DNA of 64,000 bases from Gossypium raimondii (lineage: Eukaryota; Streptophyta; Magnoliopsida; Malvales; Malvaceae). The stretch is taken from positions 7,671,362 to 7,735,361 of the forward strand of contig NC_068566.1 in assembly GCF_025698545.1 (NCBI RefSeq). Reading direction: 5' to 3'. Shown in pieces: positions 1 to 12,984 of the stretch (the first letter of the stretch is position 1; each line of letters starts with the position of its first letter). Below the pieces are notes generated by a model that did not search any database, was not told the DNA's origin, and saw only the letters and a program-made list of their open reading frames with translations. The position numbers and the translations under genes were made by a program.

Positions 1-935
1 TTTAATCCTTCTTTTGGGTGAAACTAATTAGTTCACCATATGTAAGCTTTTCATATGGAATAATACCTTTGTAATTTTCTTTTATTTGATTCCTAAGTTT
101 TTCTCCTAATAAAGTGGGAAGTCCTGTTAGAAATTTTTCTTTCCAAAATGGTTGTTGGTTATCAGATCTTTGCATAACTCTGGTCATAAAGACATCTTTA
201 TACCATTTAAAATCGGTTAATTTTTTACATTTTAAATTTGATAATAATTCTGAATTTCTATCTTTAAGATGAGAAGGATCTCCAATAAAATGTTTAGAGA
301 TTTAAAGTTGCTACTGCATCTTGGATTTCTCTTCCTTGTTCGTCTAAAATAATTCTATCTTGGTCATCTTTTTTTATTGCTTTTAAAATTTCTTCATGTT
401 GGGTTTTAGTGAGTGCATGATCCCACCATCCTTTTAATTGACCAGTAAATCCAGCAACTAAAAGATTAGCTACGTATGATCACTAATTAATCCATTTTGA
501 TTTTGGGTTTTATAAACATTTGAAACCATTGTCATTTGTTGTAATAAACTAAGAATATTGTATTCAAACATTCCATCTATATTCCATTCATAGATTGTAT
601 TAGCATTGTATTTATTTTGGAAAACATGCTTTTCTTCTATGTTAAGATCAAGTGCTGTGATTTTTGGATAATATAATCTTTTTGGTTCTTTCCAAGCCAT
701 CTTGTTAATTTGTTGTTCATCTGACTGATCCGAGTCAGATTGGGAAGATTGGTGTAATGTATTTACTGAATATTAGGTTTTTATTGGGGTATCAAGGGCA
801 ATTAATTCAGACTCGTAGCTTTCCAAAGCATTAAGTCTATTCTGGATTTCTGTTAGGAATTCATTTTGGGATTTTTGGAAAGTTTTTGGAATCTCATAAG
901 GAATATTGAAGAAGCTTTTATAGAGGGCATTCTTC
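1..935 (-). pseudogene. Capsid/gag-like remnant of endogenous pararetrovirus-type element
   Basis: Two minus-strand reading frames (470-700 and 2-187), separated by a stretch that stays protein-like in a shifted frame, look like the capsid/gag part of plant endogenous pararetroviruses (Caulimoviridae-like). The upstream frame has an acidic and Gln-rich lead-in. The downstream one has a helical segment with FWKEKFLTGLP and IPYEKLTYGEL. A frameshift lies near 300, and a stop lies near 770. The copy runs off the left edge of the window, so zinc knuckle, protease and RT are not visible here. At its right end it joins the truncated LTR of gypsy element A near 935. Assignment is from pattern memory; a gag of an unusual LTR element is the alternative. 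Confidence 0.5.
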
Positions 936-1045
936 AATTTAATTATTTTATAATATTTAATTATTTTTCGACAAGAATTTAACTAAAATAGCACGATTTT
1001 AAGTTAAAAAGGGCATGGAAAAACACATAAATTTTCGTGTTTCCA
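936..1045 (-). repeat. Truncated 3' LTR of gypsy A
   Basis: This stretch matches 10179-10288 almost base for base, including the edge that reads TGGAAACACGAAAA on the minus strand. It is the first 110 bp of the LTR in element orientation. Homology stops abruptly near 935. Confidence 0.85.
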
Positions 1046-1058
1046 CATCCCCAAACTT
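1046..1058 (-). other. Polypurine tract of gypsy A
   Basis: On the minus strand it reads AAGTTTGGGGATG and lies directly against the LTR edge. This is the place and composition expected for the plus-strand primer. The equivalent in gypsy B reads AAGTTCGGGGGTG. Confidence 0.8.
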
Positions 1059-2960
1059 AATTCAGTGCTCATCCCGAGTAATGCACAAATTTGAAAAGAA
1101 TTTTTCTCATAAACACTTTTTGAAAAACTTCTTCAGAACAACATTCTTCCCAAAATCACGAAATCAATATACTTAGGCTCAAAAACAAGAAATTTGATAA
1201 TTATGCTACTCAAGTATATATATCGTTTAAACTAATCTCAAAAATTACTACAATAGCAAAATTAGACTAAATGTTTCTTAATAAAGACATGTTAATCCCT
1301 TATTCAAAATTAAACTGCAATCATTAAGCTTAACTGATTCCTTCATATGTTGAACAAAGCAATTTCTCTCTACTAATGTAGGTAACATTGTAACTTTAAA
1401 TCAATAGGTCTTTAACAAGGTTGTAACGTGGCTGGGTTTAGGGATAGGTAAAAGATATATAATTTTAGGTTTAAAAAACCCTAGACTCAGCTTGTATCGG
1501 ACCTTTCGAAATAATTACCTTTAATACATCAACTTTTCTTTTCTTTTCACATGCTCTTTAGTGCAATTTACTTCAAGTACATATGATTTTTTTTCGAGTA
1601 TCTTACTGCATGTACTACAATTTTTAGAGCATTTCATACTTCTTTGCAACTCCCCCAAACTTATTTTCAAAAAATACTTAGAATATTACCGAGTCTAGTG
1701 TTTGGGACATTTTTAAGATAATTAAGAAAAGTGATGGCTAACTTTGTAAGGGTTCAAATAAAATTAGGCCATAAAGTCTCAAAGTTGGGTTTCAAAGGAT
1801 AAAAATTTCATCATGGTTGGCTTGAAAGGCTCAAACGGTCCAAACAACAGTTTCCTAAATCATTTTCAACGTTCCATGCTTCCTAGGATTTCGCCTCAAG
1901 AAACTACTAAGTCAATTCTAAAGACTTAAACTTTCATGCATGCCTAACTTTCCTAAAGAACTAAAATTTTATGGTATGATTTACATGCTTTATTAGAAAT
2001 ACATTTCATGTCATTATTAAGCTAACATAACAATTTATTGAAATAATCAAACTTTATTCATACTTAAATTTAACATACTTAACAAAATTCAAATTTATTT
2101 AATAAAAATATATCATATTCATAATTAAAAGAAATTTTTTATTCTGAGTGAAAATAATTTCAATTTTCGGCCCCCTCAACTTAAAATGAACAATGTCCTC
2201 ATTGTTTAAAGTGAATAGATACTATACACCAGATAGAATTCCAGAAAAGAGGAGGTGAGTCAATTTGACTACTTAAGTACCAAGCTCTTCCTAGATCCAA
2301 TCCTAGACATGTATATACCTATTGCCACAATTTAAACTTTACTACTTGTCCATATTTACTTTTGATTCCCATCTCTTTTTTTATTGTGTAGAAATATAAA
2401 AATTCCTAATTAATCCAAATTCTAAGCTAAGTTGATAAAAATTAATATATAAATTATAAATTATAAATTATAAATTATAAATAATATAATTATATATTAA
2501 AGTTTATCAAACTATTAATAATATTAAACATATTTATTCTAGATGCTTTTGAAAATATTCACAAAGAAAGGCACCTAGTTTTTTATTTACGAAAAGAGCG
2601 ACTAAATTTTAGAAATAATTCAATTAAGTCCCTAGACTTAATGAAAATTTAAAATTGAGTTGCAAATTAAAACTTGGATCAAAATTGACCCTTTTATTTG
2701 AAACTAAAAATTTATTTTTCCATTTAGGGGATAATTTCTTGAAAAATTATGTCAAAATAAATTCCCAAGAAAGATTGGAGGGGTCACAAGCGGTCTTACT
2801 TAAGTTCCAATCTCCTAGACAGAATTTAATTAAACATACTTTACCCGAAAATATACCCTAAATCATTTATTCAAAACGAAAAAAGAAAAATTAAGTATTC
2901 GATAAAATGAACGAGATTTTATCCCGTTCAATTTTATCTCCCTGATAATGTTTCAGGCGC
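1059..2960 (-). other. 3' non-coding tail of gypsy A
   Basis: About 1.9 kb between integrase and the polypurine tract with no credible coding sequence; short frames such as 2655-2861 are chance. Several blocks match the tail of gypsy B: the phrase about concentrated pyrimidines near 2790-2830 matches 53370-53410, and 2240-2330 matches 51520-51600. The env-position ORF found between those blocks in B (51640-53132) is absent here. There is a short ATAAATT-type repeat at 2450-2480. Confidence 0.6.
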
Positions 2961-2971
2961 TGAGCATTAAC

Positions 2972-4300
2972 TCAGAAATTACCTCCCTTACCTTGGAGTT
3001 CAACAACTCCGTATGGATAGACTTGGTGAATCGTAAATGGACCGGACCAACATGATTTTAGCTTACCTGGAAAGAACTTCAATCTGGAATTGAACAACAA
3101 GACTTGCTGACCTGCTTCAAATTCTCGAACTCGAATGTGGTTGTCATGCCATTTCTTGAGTCTTTCTTTAAGTAATTTGACATTTTCATATGAGAACATT
3201 TGAAACTCTTCTAACTCATTGAGTTGGAACATCCGTTTCTCTTTCACAAGCTTAGGATCCAAATTAAGCTGTTGAGGAGGCCAGTAAGCTTTGTGCTCTA
3301 ACTCCAATGGTAGATGGCAGGCTTTCCCAAAGACCAACCTATAGGGTGACATCTCTAACGGTGCCTTGTATCCTGTTCTATAAGCCCATAAAGCGTTATC
3401 TAATCTTGTGGACCAATCTCGTCGGTTCGGGTAAACTACATTCTCAAGTATGCCTTTGATCTCCTTATTTGCCAGTTCAGCTTGCCCATTTGTCTGCGGA
3501 TGGTAAGCTGTTGCAACCTTGTGTTTCACTCCGTGCTTGTCTAATAACCATTTTAACCACTTGTTCACAAAGTGGGATCCTTCATCACTGATGATAGCTC
3601 TTGGGGTTCCAAACCTTGTGAACACATGCTTCTGCAGAAACTTTATCACAACCTTAGTATCGTTTGTCGGATATGCCTTAGCCTCGACCCTCTTAGACAC
3701 ATAGTCTACTGCTACTAGTATGTACTTGTGACCACAAGATGGAGAAAAAGGACCAAGAAAGTCAATACCCCATACATCGAACAACTCTACCTCAATAATG
3801 TTTGTTCGAGGCATTTCATTTCTGTTGGTGACATTTCCAACCCTTTGACATCGATCACAACTCTTCACGTAAGCATATGCATCCTTGAATAGTGTTGGTC
3901 AAAAGAATCCAGCTTGTAATACTTTGGCCGCTGTACGTGTACCTCTAAAGTGTCTCCCACTTGGAGCTGAGTGACAATGGTATAAAATCTTCGGTATTTC
4001 ATCTTCTGCCACGCATCTCCTAATCATATGATCTGCACACTTTTTAAACACATATGACTCTTCCCAGAAATAGTACTTCACATCGTGAAGAAACTTTTTC
4101 CTTTGTTGATACGTCTTATCAATTGGCATCAAACTAGAAGCTAAATAGTTAGCAATATCAGCAAACCAAGGGGTATTATGGACATGATTTACCTTTAAGA
4201 TACGTTTGTTAGGAAACGTCTCCTGAATTGGTATAAGAGGAGAATTCTCTTCTTGTGGCTCCAATCTGGACAAGTGATTTGCTACTTGATTTTCGACTCC
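2972..4300 (-). pseudogene. Integrase of gypsy A
   Basis: Integrase joins element cDNA into the host chromosome. Two frames, 3899-4273 and 2972-3868, are parts of one protein separated by a single TGA (3899-3901) where the family has Trp. The N-terminal zinc-binding part ends with CDRCQR. The core follows with the catalytic triad in place: Asp in GIDFLGP, Asp in IISDEGSHF, Glu in ANKEIKG, plus the HPQTNGQ motif. The C-terminal part has the [17 protein letters not shown] stretch typical of gypsy integrases. A second stop at 4301-4303 separates it from RNase H. Except for these stops the domain looks complete. Confidence 0.88.
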
Positions 4301-5690
4301 CTTTCAATCTTGAATTTCTAGATCGAACTCTTGAAGTAGAAGTACCCATCGGATCAGCCTCGGCTTAGCGTCTTTCTTCGCAAGTAAATACTTAATTGCC
4401 GAGTGGTCCGTATAGACAGTCACTTTGGTACCTACCAGATAAGATTGAAACTTGTCGAAAGTAAACACTATAGCAAGTAACTCTTTTTCTGTTACCGTAT
4501 AATTCAGTTGAGCTCCTGTTAGGGTTCGACTTGCGTAGTAGATGGGATGAAAAACTTTGTTCCTTCGCTGGCCCAAGACAGCTTTAATTGCGAAGTCACT
4601 TGCGTCACACATCAATTCGAATGGGAAATCCCAGTTTGGTGTGATGATTATGGGTGCCGTGACTAATTGACTCTTCAAATTGTTGAAGGCTTTTAAGCAT
4701 TCCTCATCAAACTTGAATATAGAGTCGTTCTCCAATAATTTGCATAAGGGTTTCGCAACTTTGGAGAAGTCCTTGATAAATCTTCGATAAAAATCGGCGT
4801 GGCCCAAAAAGCTCCTAACACCCTTTACAGATGTTGGAGGTGAGAGTTTCTCAATAACGTCTAACTTTGCTTTGTCTACCTCGATCCTATATCTCATTAT
4901 CCGATGCCCTAGTACAACTCCTTCTCGTACCATAAAATGACACTTTTCCTAGTTGAGTACGAGATTTATTTCTTCGCATCGCCTTAGTACCTTAGTTAGA
5001 TTAGCTAAGAAATCATTGTAAGTATCTCCGGATACTGAAAAATCGTCCATAAAAACTTCCAAATATTTCTCAACCATGTCAGTAAAAATAGACATCATAC
5101 ATTTTTAAAATGTAGCAGGTGCATTACATAAACCAAATGGCATGCGTCTAAATGCAAATGTATTGTACGGGCAGGTGAATGTCATTTTGTGTTGATCTTC
5201 CGGTGCTACTGTAATCTTATTATACCCTGAGTATCCATCGAGAAAATAGTAGTAATCTTGTCTTGCAAGTCTATCCAGCATCTGGTCCAAGAACGACAAA
5301 GGAAAGTGATCTTTCCTAGTCACATTGTTGAGCTTCTGGTAATCGATGCAGATTCTTCATCCCGTAATCGTTGTAGTCGGTATCAACTCGTTGTTCTCTT
5401 TCTTTACGACCGTGATACCTCGTTTTTTTGGCACGCACTAGACCGGGCTTACCCATATACTGTTTGAGATGGGATAGATGATACCCGCATCTAACCACTT
5501 GATGATCTCTTTTTTTACTACGCCCTTTATGATGGGGTTCAGTCTCCGCTGTCCATCGATTGTCCCTTTTTTTTCCATATTCCAGGATAATCTTGTGCAT
5601 GCATACAGATGGAATAATACCGCGAATATAGGCTGTGGTCCATCTGATGACCTTCTTGAATTATTGCAGAACTAAGATAAGTTTTTCTTC
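4301..5690 (-). pseudogene. Reverse transcriptase and RNase H of gypsy A
   Basis: The RT-RNase H section copies element RNA into DNA. RT pieces include RKDHFPLSFLDQMLD, the FAFRRMPFGLCNAPATF block (5105-5323) and the catalytic FMDD at 5043-5054. RNase H lies in 4304-4933, with the [10 protein letters not shown] start, [12 protein letters not shown] and [13 protein letters not shown]. Breaks are a TAA just after the NAPATF block, a TAG near 4951 where Trp is expected, and a frame shift inside the RT N-terminus between about 5340 and 5600. The stops look like single transitions from Gln, Trp and Arg codons. Confidence 0.85.
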
Positions 5691-6059
5691 TTGCTTAGTG
5701 GTCAATTCTGCTGAAATAATCACAGGCAGAGTAGAAACATTACCTAAATAAATGCATTTTAAATGAGAAGGTAATACCTTGAGTTCTAATTTAGATGGCT
5801 CCTAGATCGACGCTTTTGGTTGGGAATAGTCCCTCTTTTCTAACTCCAAAGATTGAAAACGGGATTGCGGATTAAATCCCCTTTAATTAGCTTCTAGCAA
5901 AGCTAAGTATTCATCATCCTATTCATCATTTGGAGGATCCAATGTCAAAATTATTTTTAGTGGGTCCTCAACACAATTGAGTTCCTTCTCCACTACTAAA
6001 TCTTCTAAATCGGACACTGTAGAGCAATCATGCATTGTGTCAGGAAATTGCATAGACTT

Positions 6060-6940
6060 AAAGACGTAAATGTTACTTGATCATCCTGAACACGCATAGT
6101 GAGCTCACCCTTCTACACATCAATAAGGGTCATTCCAATTGCTAGGAACGAACCTCCTAGGATGATTGGTACTTCTTTGTCTGCTTCAAAATCTAGAATT
6201 ACAAAGTCAGCAGGAAAGATAAACTTATCTACACGTACCAATACATCCTCGATTTTTCCTTCATGATGTGCTAAGGATCGATCTGCTAGTTGAAGCATAA
6301 CTGTAGTTGGTTTAACTTTTCCTATCCCCAACTTTCTAAATATTGACATAGGCATCAAGTTGATACTTGCACCTAAGTCACATAAGGTCTTACCATAACA
6401 TGTTGCTCCAATGTTGCACGGTATGGTAAAACATCCAGGATCCTTCAATTTTGGAGGTAGTTTGTCTTGAAGGTATGCACTGCATTCCTTTGTCAGATTT
6501 ACCGTCTCAAATTCTCCAAGTTTTCATTTCTTAGACAAGATATCTTTCATGAACTTGACATAGTTCGGCATTTGCTCAAGTGACTCAACCAATGGGATGT
6601 TGATGTGAAGTTGCTTGAGTACGTCAAGGAACTTCTTGAATTGAATCTCCCGCTTCTGTTTCTGAAGTCTTTAAGGGAAAGAGTGGTGGTGGTTTCATTA
6701 CTAGGACTGATTCTGGTTGATTCATCTTTGGCAATAATTTTGCATCTAACGACATTGTTAGTTGATCAGAATTAGCTGGTCCTGAGGTTACTTTGTCGGG
6801 TTTTGCAGATTCTGGTTCTGGTGAAACTGGAATTTCAACACTTGGTTGAACTTTTTCTGAATCTTGAGCATCAGTTGGCTCCTTTTCAACTTCGACAGTG
6901 TTGGGCTCTACTATCTTTCCGCTCCTCAATGTCAACACTT
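6060..6940 (-). pseudogene. Aspartic protease and gag-pol linker of gypsy A
   Basis: Frame 6113-6448 has LCDLGASINLMP, the retropepsin active-site region in the DLGAS form common in this plant lineage, then LQLADRS and DFVILDFEAD and a late IILGGSFLA (flap and C-terminal hydrophobic-Gly motifs). Retropepsin cleaves the polyprotein. Frame 6624-6938 upstream is a Pro/Glu/Ser-rich linker between gag and protease, beginning with LTLRSGK. Stops separate both from neighbours, so the polyprotein is not open. Confidence 0.8.
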
Positions 6941-7098
6941 TACAATGTTCCTTCCTCAGATTTCTCAGATTCTTCGTGTCACTAGGTAGAGCACCTTATG
7001 GTCGATTCCTAAGTTTAGTAGCAAGCTGGCCCGCTTGATTCTCCAAATTCCTTAGAGTGGCGTTGTTTTTTTCTCCATGTATGCCTTTAATAGATTCT

Positions 7099-8352
7099 CT
7101 AAGCTATTGGATGGCTCCGCTTGGGTTGGTTCCTGAACTTGTTAGAGGAAACTAGGCAACTAAGTTGGTTTAGGCTATGTGTAAGTGTTACTGGTTCTAG
7201 CCCCTTGGTTACTCCAGGAAAAATTCGAGTGATTTCGCCACGATGAGTTATAAAATTTGGATTGCAGTCCTTGCGTGCCTCAGTTTTGGTTTTGGTTACC
7301 CATGTAATATACGGATTAGTGGTTCGATGGACATTCTTTAAATAAATGTCCTTCTCCACAATACACACAGGCTATATTCTGAAATTGGTTAGGTGGTTGG
7401 GCTGCAAAATTGTTAGACCCATTAGTGGTAAGGTTCTTAAGCATTAAGGATATTGAAGATTCTTGAGATGCGAGTGAAGTGAGAGCGTCCACTTCATGTA
7501 TTCCAGCGACTCGTCTTCATGTTGCTGCTTGATTGGTTGGCCATTGATAATTGTTGCTGGCAATCCTCTCAATAATTTCATAAGCCTTATTATAAGGCTT
7601 AGAAAATAGATCACCATTAGCAGAGGCGTCCACTACCATCCTCGTGTGAGCGTTGAGACCATTATAGAATGTCTCATGTTGAATGCAATGTGGAATTCCA
7701 TGATGAGGGCACTTTTGTAATAACTCTTTGTACCTTTCCCATGCCTCATATAGGGACTCATCATCCATTTTTTGGAAGGCAGTGATCTCATTCCTCAACT
7801 TGGCATTCTTGCTCGGTAGGAAATACTTCATGAGGAATCTCTCAGCTAACTCTTACCATGTAGAAATAGAGTTCAGTGGTAATGAGTTCAATCAGGCACG
7901 AGCTCTGTCCTTAGCGAAAATGGGAACAACTTCAATCGTAATGTATCTTCGGGTACTCCAGCTAACTTGAAAGAATCGCTCACTTCTATAAATAGTCTTA
8001 AGTGAAGATGAGGATCTTCAATAGGCATTCCACTGAATTGACCCACAATATGAAGCATCTGGAACATGACTGGCTTCAGCTCGAATTGTTGTGCCTCGAT
8101 TTCGGGTCTATTAATACCCAGATTAAGATCGTTAAATACTGGCACGACATACTATCGTATAGATCTATCCCTATCATCAGCAATAAGGATAGGATTCTGA
8201 GCAAGGTTTGCTCTGTTTCCTTGATTCATATTCACAAAGTTTATCTCTTCGGTCCTTCTCTGGTTCGCTTGTCTTCTTTGCTGTTGAAAGGTTCGTTCTA
8301 TTTCAGGGTCCACAGGGAGTAAGTCGATAATCTGGTCAATACTCATAAACAC
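7099..8352 (-). pseudogene. Gag of gypsy A
   Basis: Nucleocapsid/capsid region of element A in several frames. 8152-8352 is the N-terminus (MSIDQIIDLLPVDPEIERTF), 7888-8145 and 7517-7831 are the capsid core (FSGMPIEDPHLHLRLF; LPSKNAKLRNEI; ETFYNGL). An intact CCHC zinc knuckle, CVYCGEGHLFKECP, is readable at 7328-7370. The start is chosen at the ATG just downstream of the leader, matching the starts of gag in B and C. Internal stops near 7832-7850 and 8146-8151 break the frame. Confidence 0.82.
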
Positions 8353-8453
8353 TTGAAATAATCACAAAAAGATTAAGTAAAGATTTAAACAGGAAAGTAA
8401 ATAGACCAAAATGTAAAAACAGATTCACAAATAATGGTTTTTTTTAAAAACAG

Positions 8454-8471
8454 TCCCCAGCAACGGCGCCA
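8454..8471 (-). other. tRNA-Asp primer binding site of gypsy A
   Basis: Minus strand reads TGGCGCCGTTGCTGGGGA, complementary to the 3' end of plant tRNA-Asp with one change against the site in gypsy B. It lies 11 bases inside the 5' LTR edge. Confidence 0.85.
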
Positions 8472-8482
8472 AAAACTTAGAA

Positions 8483-10288
8483 TGACGAAAATGTGCAAGT
8501 GTACACAATCGCAACAAGTAATAAAGTGACAAGTAAATGTCGAGTTATCGTACCCACAAGGACTGTAAAAAAGAATATTTATGAAATTAATGTTAAAACA
8601 CTTTGGTGATGGAAAATATTTTGGTTTAAAGATGATTAAAAACTAAGGGTTAAAAACTAAGTAAAAAAATTAAAAATAAAAAGGTTCTAATGCACAATTT
8701 CAAATAAGGTTTAATCAAGATGATATAATTGTGTTGGATTAATTACATTCTTTTAACTTAGAATTATTAAACTTATGTTTATACTGCTACGAACAAATTC
8801 ATGGTAACTCGGTAATTTGCTAACTACTGCTCATACATATTTATTAGATTAATCAATATCTTGAACATTTTTCAATTTCAATCCAAGCAATTAATCAATC
8901 TTCACAAGCATATAAAAGATCAAGTGAGGTAACAGAGTATTTCTACCTTGAAACAGTTTAATCACAATAATCTTGCAAGTTATGCAAGGCATATGTATCG
9001 CCAAATACAATGCTAAATTAACTTCAGCTACCTTAGAAGAATAAACATGCACTGATTAAGTATTGTGTCGACTAATTACAATTTCAATACAATTTAATAA
9101 TTAATTGATTAGTTATCTAACAATTAATATTCCAAGAATAACTTAGGCATGTTTTTACTTAATCAAGCATCTTACCGAGGCCTATAACAACACAAACACA
9201 ATTTCAATAATTCAAGCAGACAAAATATAATCAACCCAACACAAATTAAATTCAAGCTATATTTATTAAAATAAAAATTTCAATAGCATAAATATTCATA
9301 AACATGTTTGTCAAAACAACAACAAAATTTAAAGAGATACAGAACAAGAAGCAAATCCGATGATTCTCCGTGGCTTGACTGAGTTCTCTGTTCTTCGTTC
9401 TCCGTTATCCTCGGCTATCAAGGTGGCTTATGAACACTTTAATTGCTGCTCAAAAATGGCTGATGAGGACTTCTTTCCCAAGAGAAGAAATCGGAACTTG
9501 AACAAAAGGGAAAATGGAAAGGAAAATTTGAAAGAAAGTGAGAGAGGAGATGAGAGAATGAGAGTGTGAGGGATGAGTTGAATGATAAGCAAGGGGTGAC
9601 TTTTATAGATGATTGTGGCTGCTAAAAATAGCAAATTACATCAGCCAAGGAGACCCCCCTTGGCTGGCCACACACATGACAAAGTTGAGAGATTCAACTT
9701 TGCTAAAAATAGCCTCGGGCAAATTCATAAAGTCACATTTTTTGGAGGGGTTTGAATGCAAGGTTGAAAGTTCTTCAAGGGATTTTTTGCAAGCTTATTT
9801 AGTCAAGTAAAATGCTGATTTAGGTCAGCATATGGACGGTTCTTGGCAGCCCAATTGGTGGATGGTTTGGTTCACTAGATTCGGTTCAAGCAATGTTGTT
9901 CAACTGGACCCTTTTTTTCCGTAATTAATTAAGAATAATTTATTTATCCCAAATTAAATTTGGAATAAATTAATATTAATTATATTATGAATTAACACAC
10001 AGTTTTGGACCATCTTAGGCTGGAAACAAATTTGCCTCGATGCTTCAAATTGCTTCTCGATTTTATTCTTCGAGCATTATCTACCGAACCAATTTTCGCC
10101 CTTTGTGCGAATCTATCGAAAATAGTCAAAATTAATTATAAAATTAATTAAAATTCATCATGTTCATATTTTTAACATAATTTAATTATTTTATAATATT
10201 TAATTATTTTTTGACAAGAATTTAACCGAAATAGCATGATTTTAAGTTAAAAAGGGCGTGTAAAAACACATAAATTTTCGTGTTTCCA
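8483..10288 (-). repeat. 5' LTR of gypsy A
   Basis: About 1806 bp, starting TGGAAACACG and ending TTTTCGTCA on the minus strand. Only its outer 110 bp has a partner, at 936-1045. It includes a TTTTATAGA-type AT box near 9600 on the plus strand and long T/C-rich tracts. Short reading frames inside, for example 9360-9569, have no protein support. Confidence 0.8.
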
Positions 10289-12895
10289 GTGTGGTATGTA
10301 AACTCTTAAACTACACTAACTTTGGAACTTATTTTTCTATTTTTAGATTACATATTTGGTTTGGTTATTTCTGTGTGCTTGTTTTATGTGCAGTGAATCA
10401 CCCTGAAAAACTACACAACGTTCAAAAGCTTTAGCAAGGAGGTGGACCCCTAGCTAGTCTGACACTCCATTCTAGGGAAGTCTGGTAACCTTCTATCTTT
10501 TTCAAGAACACATTAGAGATAATATGTAGTCTAAGAGTGGGAGTATGCACATAGTTTTATGTGTTTTATTCTTTCGTACTTTTATGTTATTCTGTGTGTT
10601 TATTTTCAATTTTTTCCATTTGAAAAAAATCAAAAACACCAAAAATATTTTTCATTTTTTATTTTGTGTAATTGCATGGTGCTTGGACTACAATTAGGTA
10701 ATAAGTTATTAGTTTTAAATATTGAATACTGAACATAGAATTGGCAAACTTATAAATTTCAAATGATACTAGATAATTTGTTATTCTTAAGTCTAGACTA
10801 GTTAGTTCAATTAGTTAATGTGTATAATAGGGTAGAGACAATAACCTAAATGAAAACGTATAAAGTGTACCATAGGATGAATAAAATATACAGATCATTA
10901 TAGAGAAATAATTTGAATTGTTAATTGTTCGTTTAAGTAGATGTATGCTTGAAAGAATTGGTGTTATTTGATTGATTCGGGAAAGATCTTAGGCATTGTT
11001 TGAAATAGCTTAGAGCCTAAAAGCTTACTTGTTGCTATGTACCCCTAGTTCCCATTGCCTCTATATCTATTAACATTTTAACTTAGTGAACTAATTATGT
11101 TTGCATTATGAATAAACAAGTTAAATAAATATCACTCTTAAGTTGCATGCGAGATAGTTCTTGTACGAGTTCGATGTTTTACCACTATGTGACTCAACTG
11201 TTTGATATAGTCCAAGAGTCATCTTTTCTTTTGCATGTTTAGCATGTTTGCTTGAGGACAAGCAAAGAGTTAAATCTGAGAGAGTTTGATCTGTCGTAAT
11301 TTGATATGGAAAATTAGACTTTCCCAGTATACTTAAGGAGCTTATTCTCAAGCAAAGTAACGTCTTTTTTTGTAGTTTTTCGTAATTTTTAGATTTTATT
11401 TTAATAAGTGTAAATGACTTATTTTTACTCATTTGAGACCCAATTTTGCCAATAGTGTCATTAGGGGCCCTCATGTATGGTTGAGTGATGTAGGGATGTG
11501 TTAAAGGTTGAAATCGAGCGAGAACGGCACCAAAGGAGAGGGTATTATGATATCCAAACCTTGGAATCCCGATACCTCCAATAGACTTGGGATTGGAGAT
11601 CACCCTTTAGTGGTATTGTGATATCCACTCTCCAAGAAGTCCCCCAAGTTTGAAATTGTCCAAGGTATCATGATATCCTTTTCCTTGGTATTGTGATACC
11701 GATATCGTGAGGGGACAAAAATGAACAAAAAGGGTAGTATTTGACCGAAGCATCAATCATTGAAGGCCTGTTTAAGGGTATTTTGGGTACTAGAATTGGG
11801 TCAAAATAGCTTTTATATCAACCAAAATTTGCCTGAGAGAGAAAAAAGGCCACTTTACCTTAGTTTAGGCTTAGTTTTCCCTAGGTTTTCTCTTAGCTTT
11901 TCTTTCTCTTCTTCTAGGGTTTCTTATTTTCATTTCCTTACCTGTAGATTTTACATTTCCCAACAACTTTTGTTTTTTAGTTGTTCTTAGTGTTAGTTAA
12001 GTTAGTTAACACTGTAGTTTAGGCTTATTTGCACTTTTAGTCCCTGTACCTTGGTTGTAAGGCATTTTCAGATTTAGTTTAATGTTTTTCAATTTCATTT
12101 ACTTTACACTTGTTAAAATTTGTTCCTTTTATGTTTATTGCTTTAGATTTCTTGTTGAATGTTTCTTTTTACATGCATTTTTATTTTTCTTGCATAAAAA
12201 TCTCATCTTTTATATTTTTCTCAAGCTTTCTTTAATGGCTTCTTTGTTCTTCATTTTCATGGTTGTTAGTTTTATTTCCAACATGAGTCGCTAAACCTTG
12301 AAGGGGGTTGGTTGGTGAAGATTTAGTGAGCTGATTTTTGGATAAAGGACCAAATTGTGATAAATTGGATTAATTTGAATGAACTTAAAAATTAGGATTG
12401 ACAACCATAAGGGAACATTTATGCAAGTGAGATCGAGAGGATATCTTGTTGGTCACCAATTCATTAGTCTTAGGTTAACTGGTGAGATAGAGAGTTAATC
12501 TGGATTGATTTGTCTAACTTGGTAAATTGGAGACCGAGAGGTAAAATGGAGCCATTTTGAGAGTTTAAGCGATTTGGATCCCTAATTTAAGTATTAGTGA
12601 AAAATATCAATGCCAAACAACCACTGGTTGTTATTTAATTATTAATTTTGTAACTTTACATATTCTACAACTTAGTCCCTGCTAACTTGATGGTAAAAGA
12701 GATTAATTTCTCTTGACTTTACGATTTTTCATAATATAAATTTTTGCAATTAGTTGGTTAGACTCTTTATTTTATACGCATGTTATTTAGAAATTGTTCA
12801 ATCCACGATTCTCTTGGATTCCATCCTTGGAATACTCTAGTGTTACACTGTAACACTACAAATATTACAACTGGCCTGTCACACTTGCAGTAAAA
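10289..12895 (+). mobile_element. 3' tail and LTR of a fourth gypsy-type element
   Basis: 10289-11286 contains wording typical of the 3' untranslated part of Tat/Athila-type elements (a 'gtgggagtatgcacatag' phrase near 10537, 'gcttgaggacaagca' near 11250). An AG-rich stretch follows, and then a TGATCTGTCG edge at 11287 where an LTR seems to start. The probable LTR continues to roughly 12895, where a 'cacttgcagta' ending is seen. It includes repeated GATATC / TATCATGATACC phrases near 11540-11710. No coding sequence is recognisable; the 160-aa minus frame at 11121-11603 is chance. Boundaries are approximate, and gypsy A abuts it on the left. Confidence 0.5.
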
Positions 12896-12984
12896 CAACA
12901 AAAAATATATTTTATTTTAATTCTCAAGTGTTGATTTCCACTCTCTCCCGTTGTTCGTTAGATCGGGGGAGAGAGGCAGTCAGT

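Larger units (their letters stand above)
936..10288 (-). mobile_element. Gypsy element A (Athila-like LTR retrotransposon), 3' LTR truncated
   Basis: Minus-strand Ty3/gypsy element in the order 5' LTR (8483-10288), tRNA-Asp primer site, gag, protease, RT-RNase H, integrase, long 3' non-coding tail, polypurine tract, 3' LTR remnant (936-1045). The two LTR copies share the outermost 110 bp almost perfectly. The rest of the 3' LTR is missing and replaced by the pararetrovirus-like fragment, so no target duplication can be read. Coding regions keep most motifs but carry scattered stop codons and at least one frameshift, so the copy is dead. It lacks the extra ORF that element B has downstream of integrase. 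Confidence 0.88.

Noticed and set aside
9360..9810. Plus-strand frames 69 and 65 aa
   Set aside because: Inside the 5' LTR of gypsy A, with no protein similarity recognised.
11121..11603. 160-aa minus frame
   Set aside because: Lies across an LTR start on the opposite strand, with no domain or codon pattern; chance open frame.
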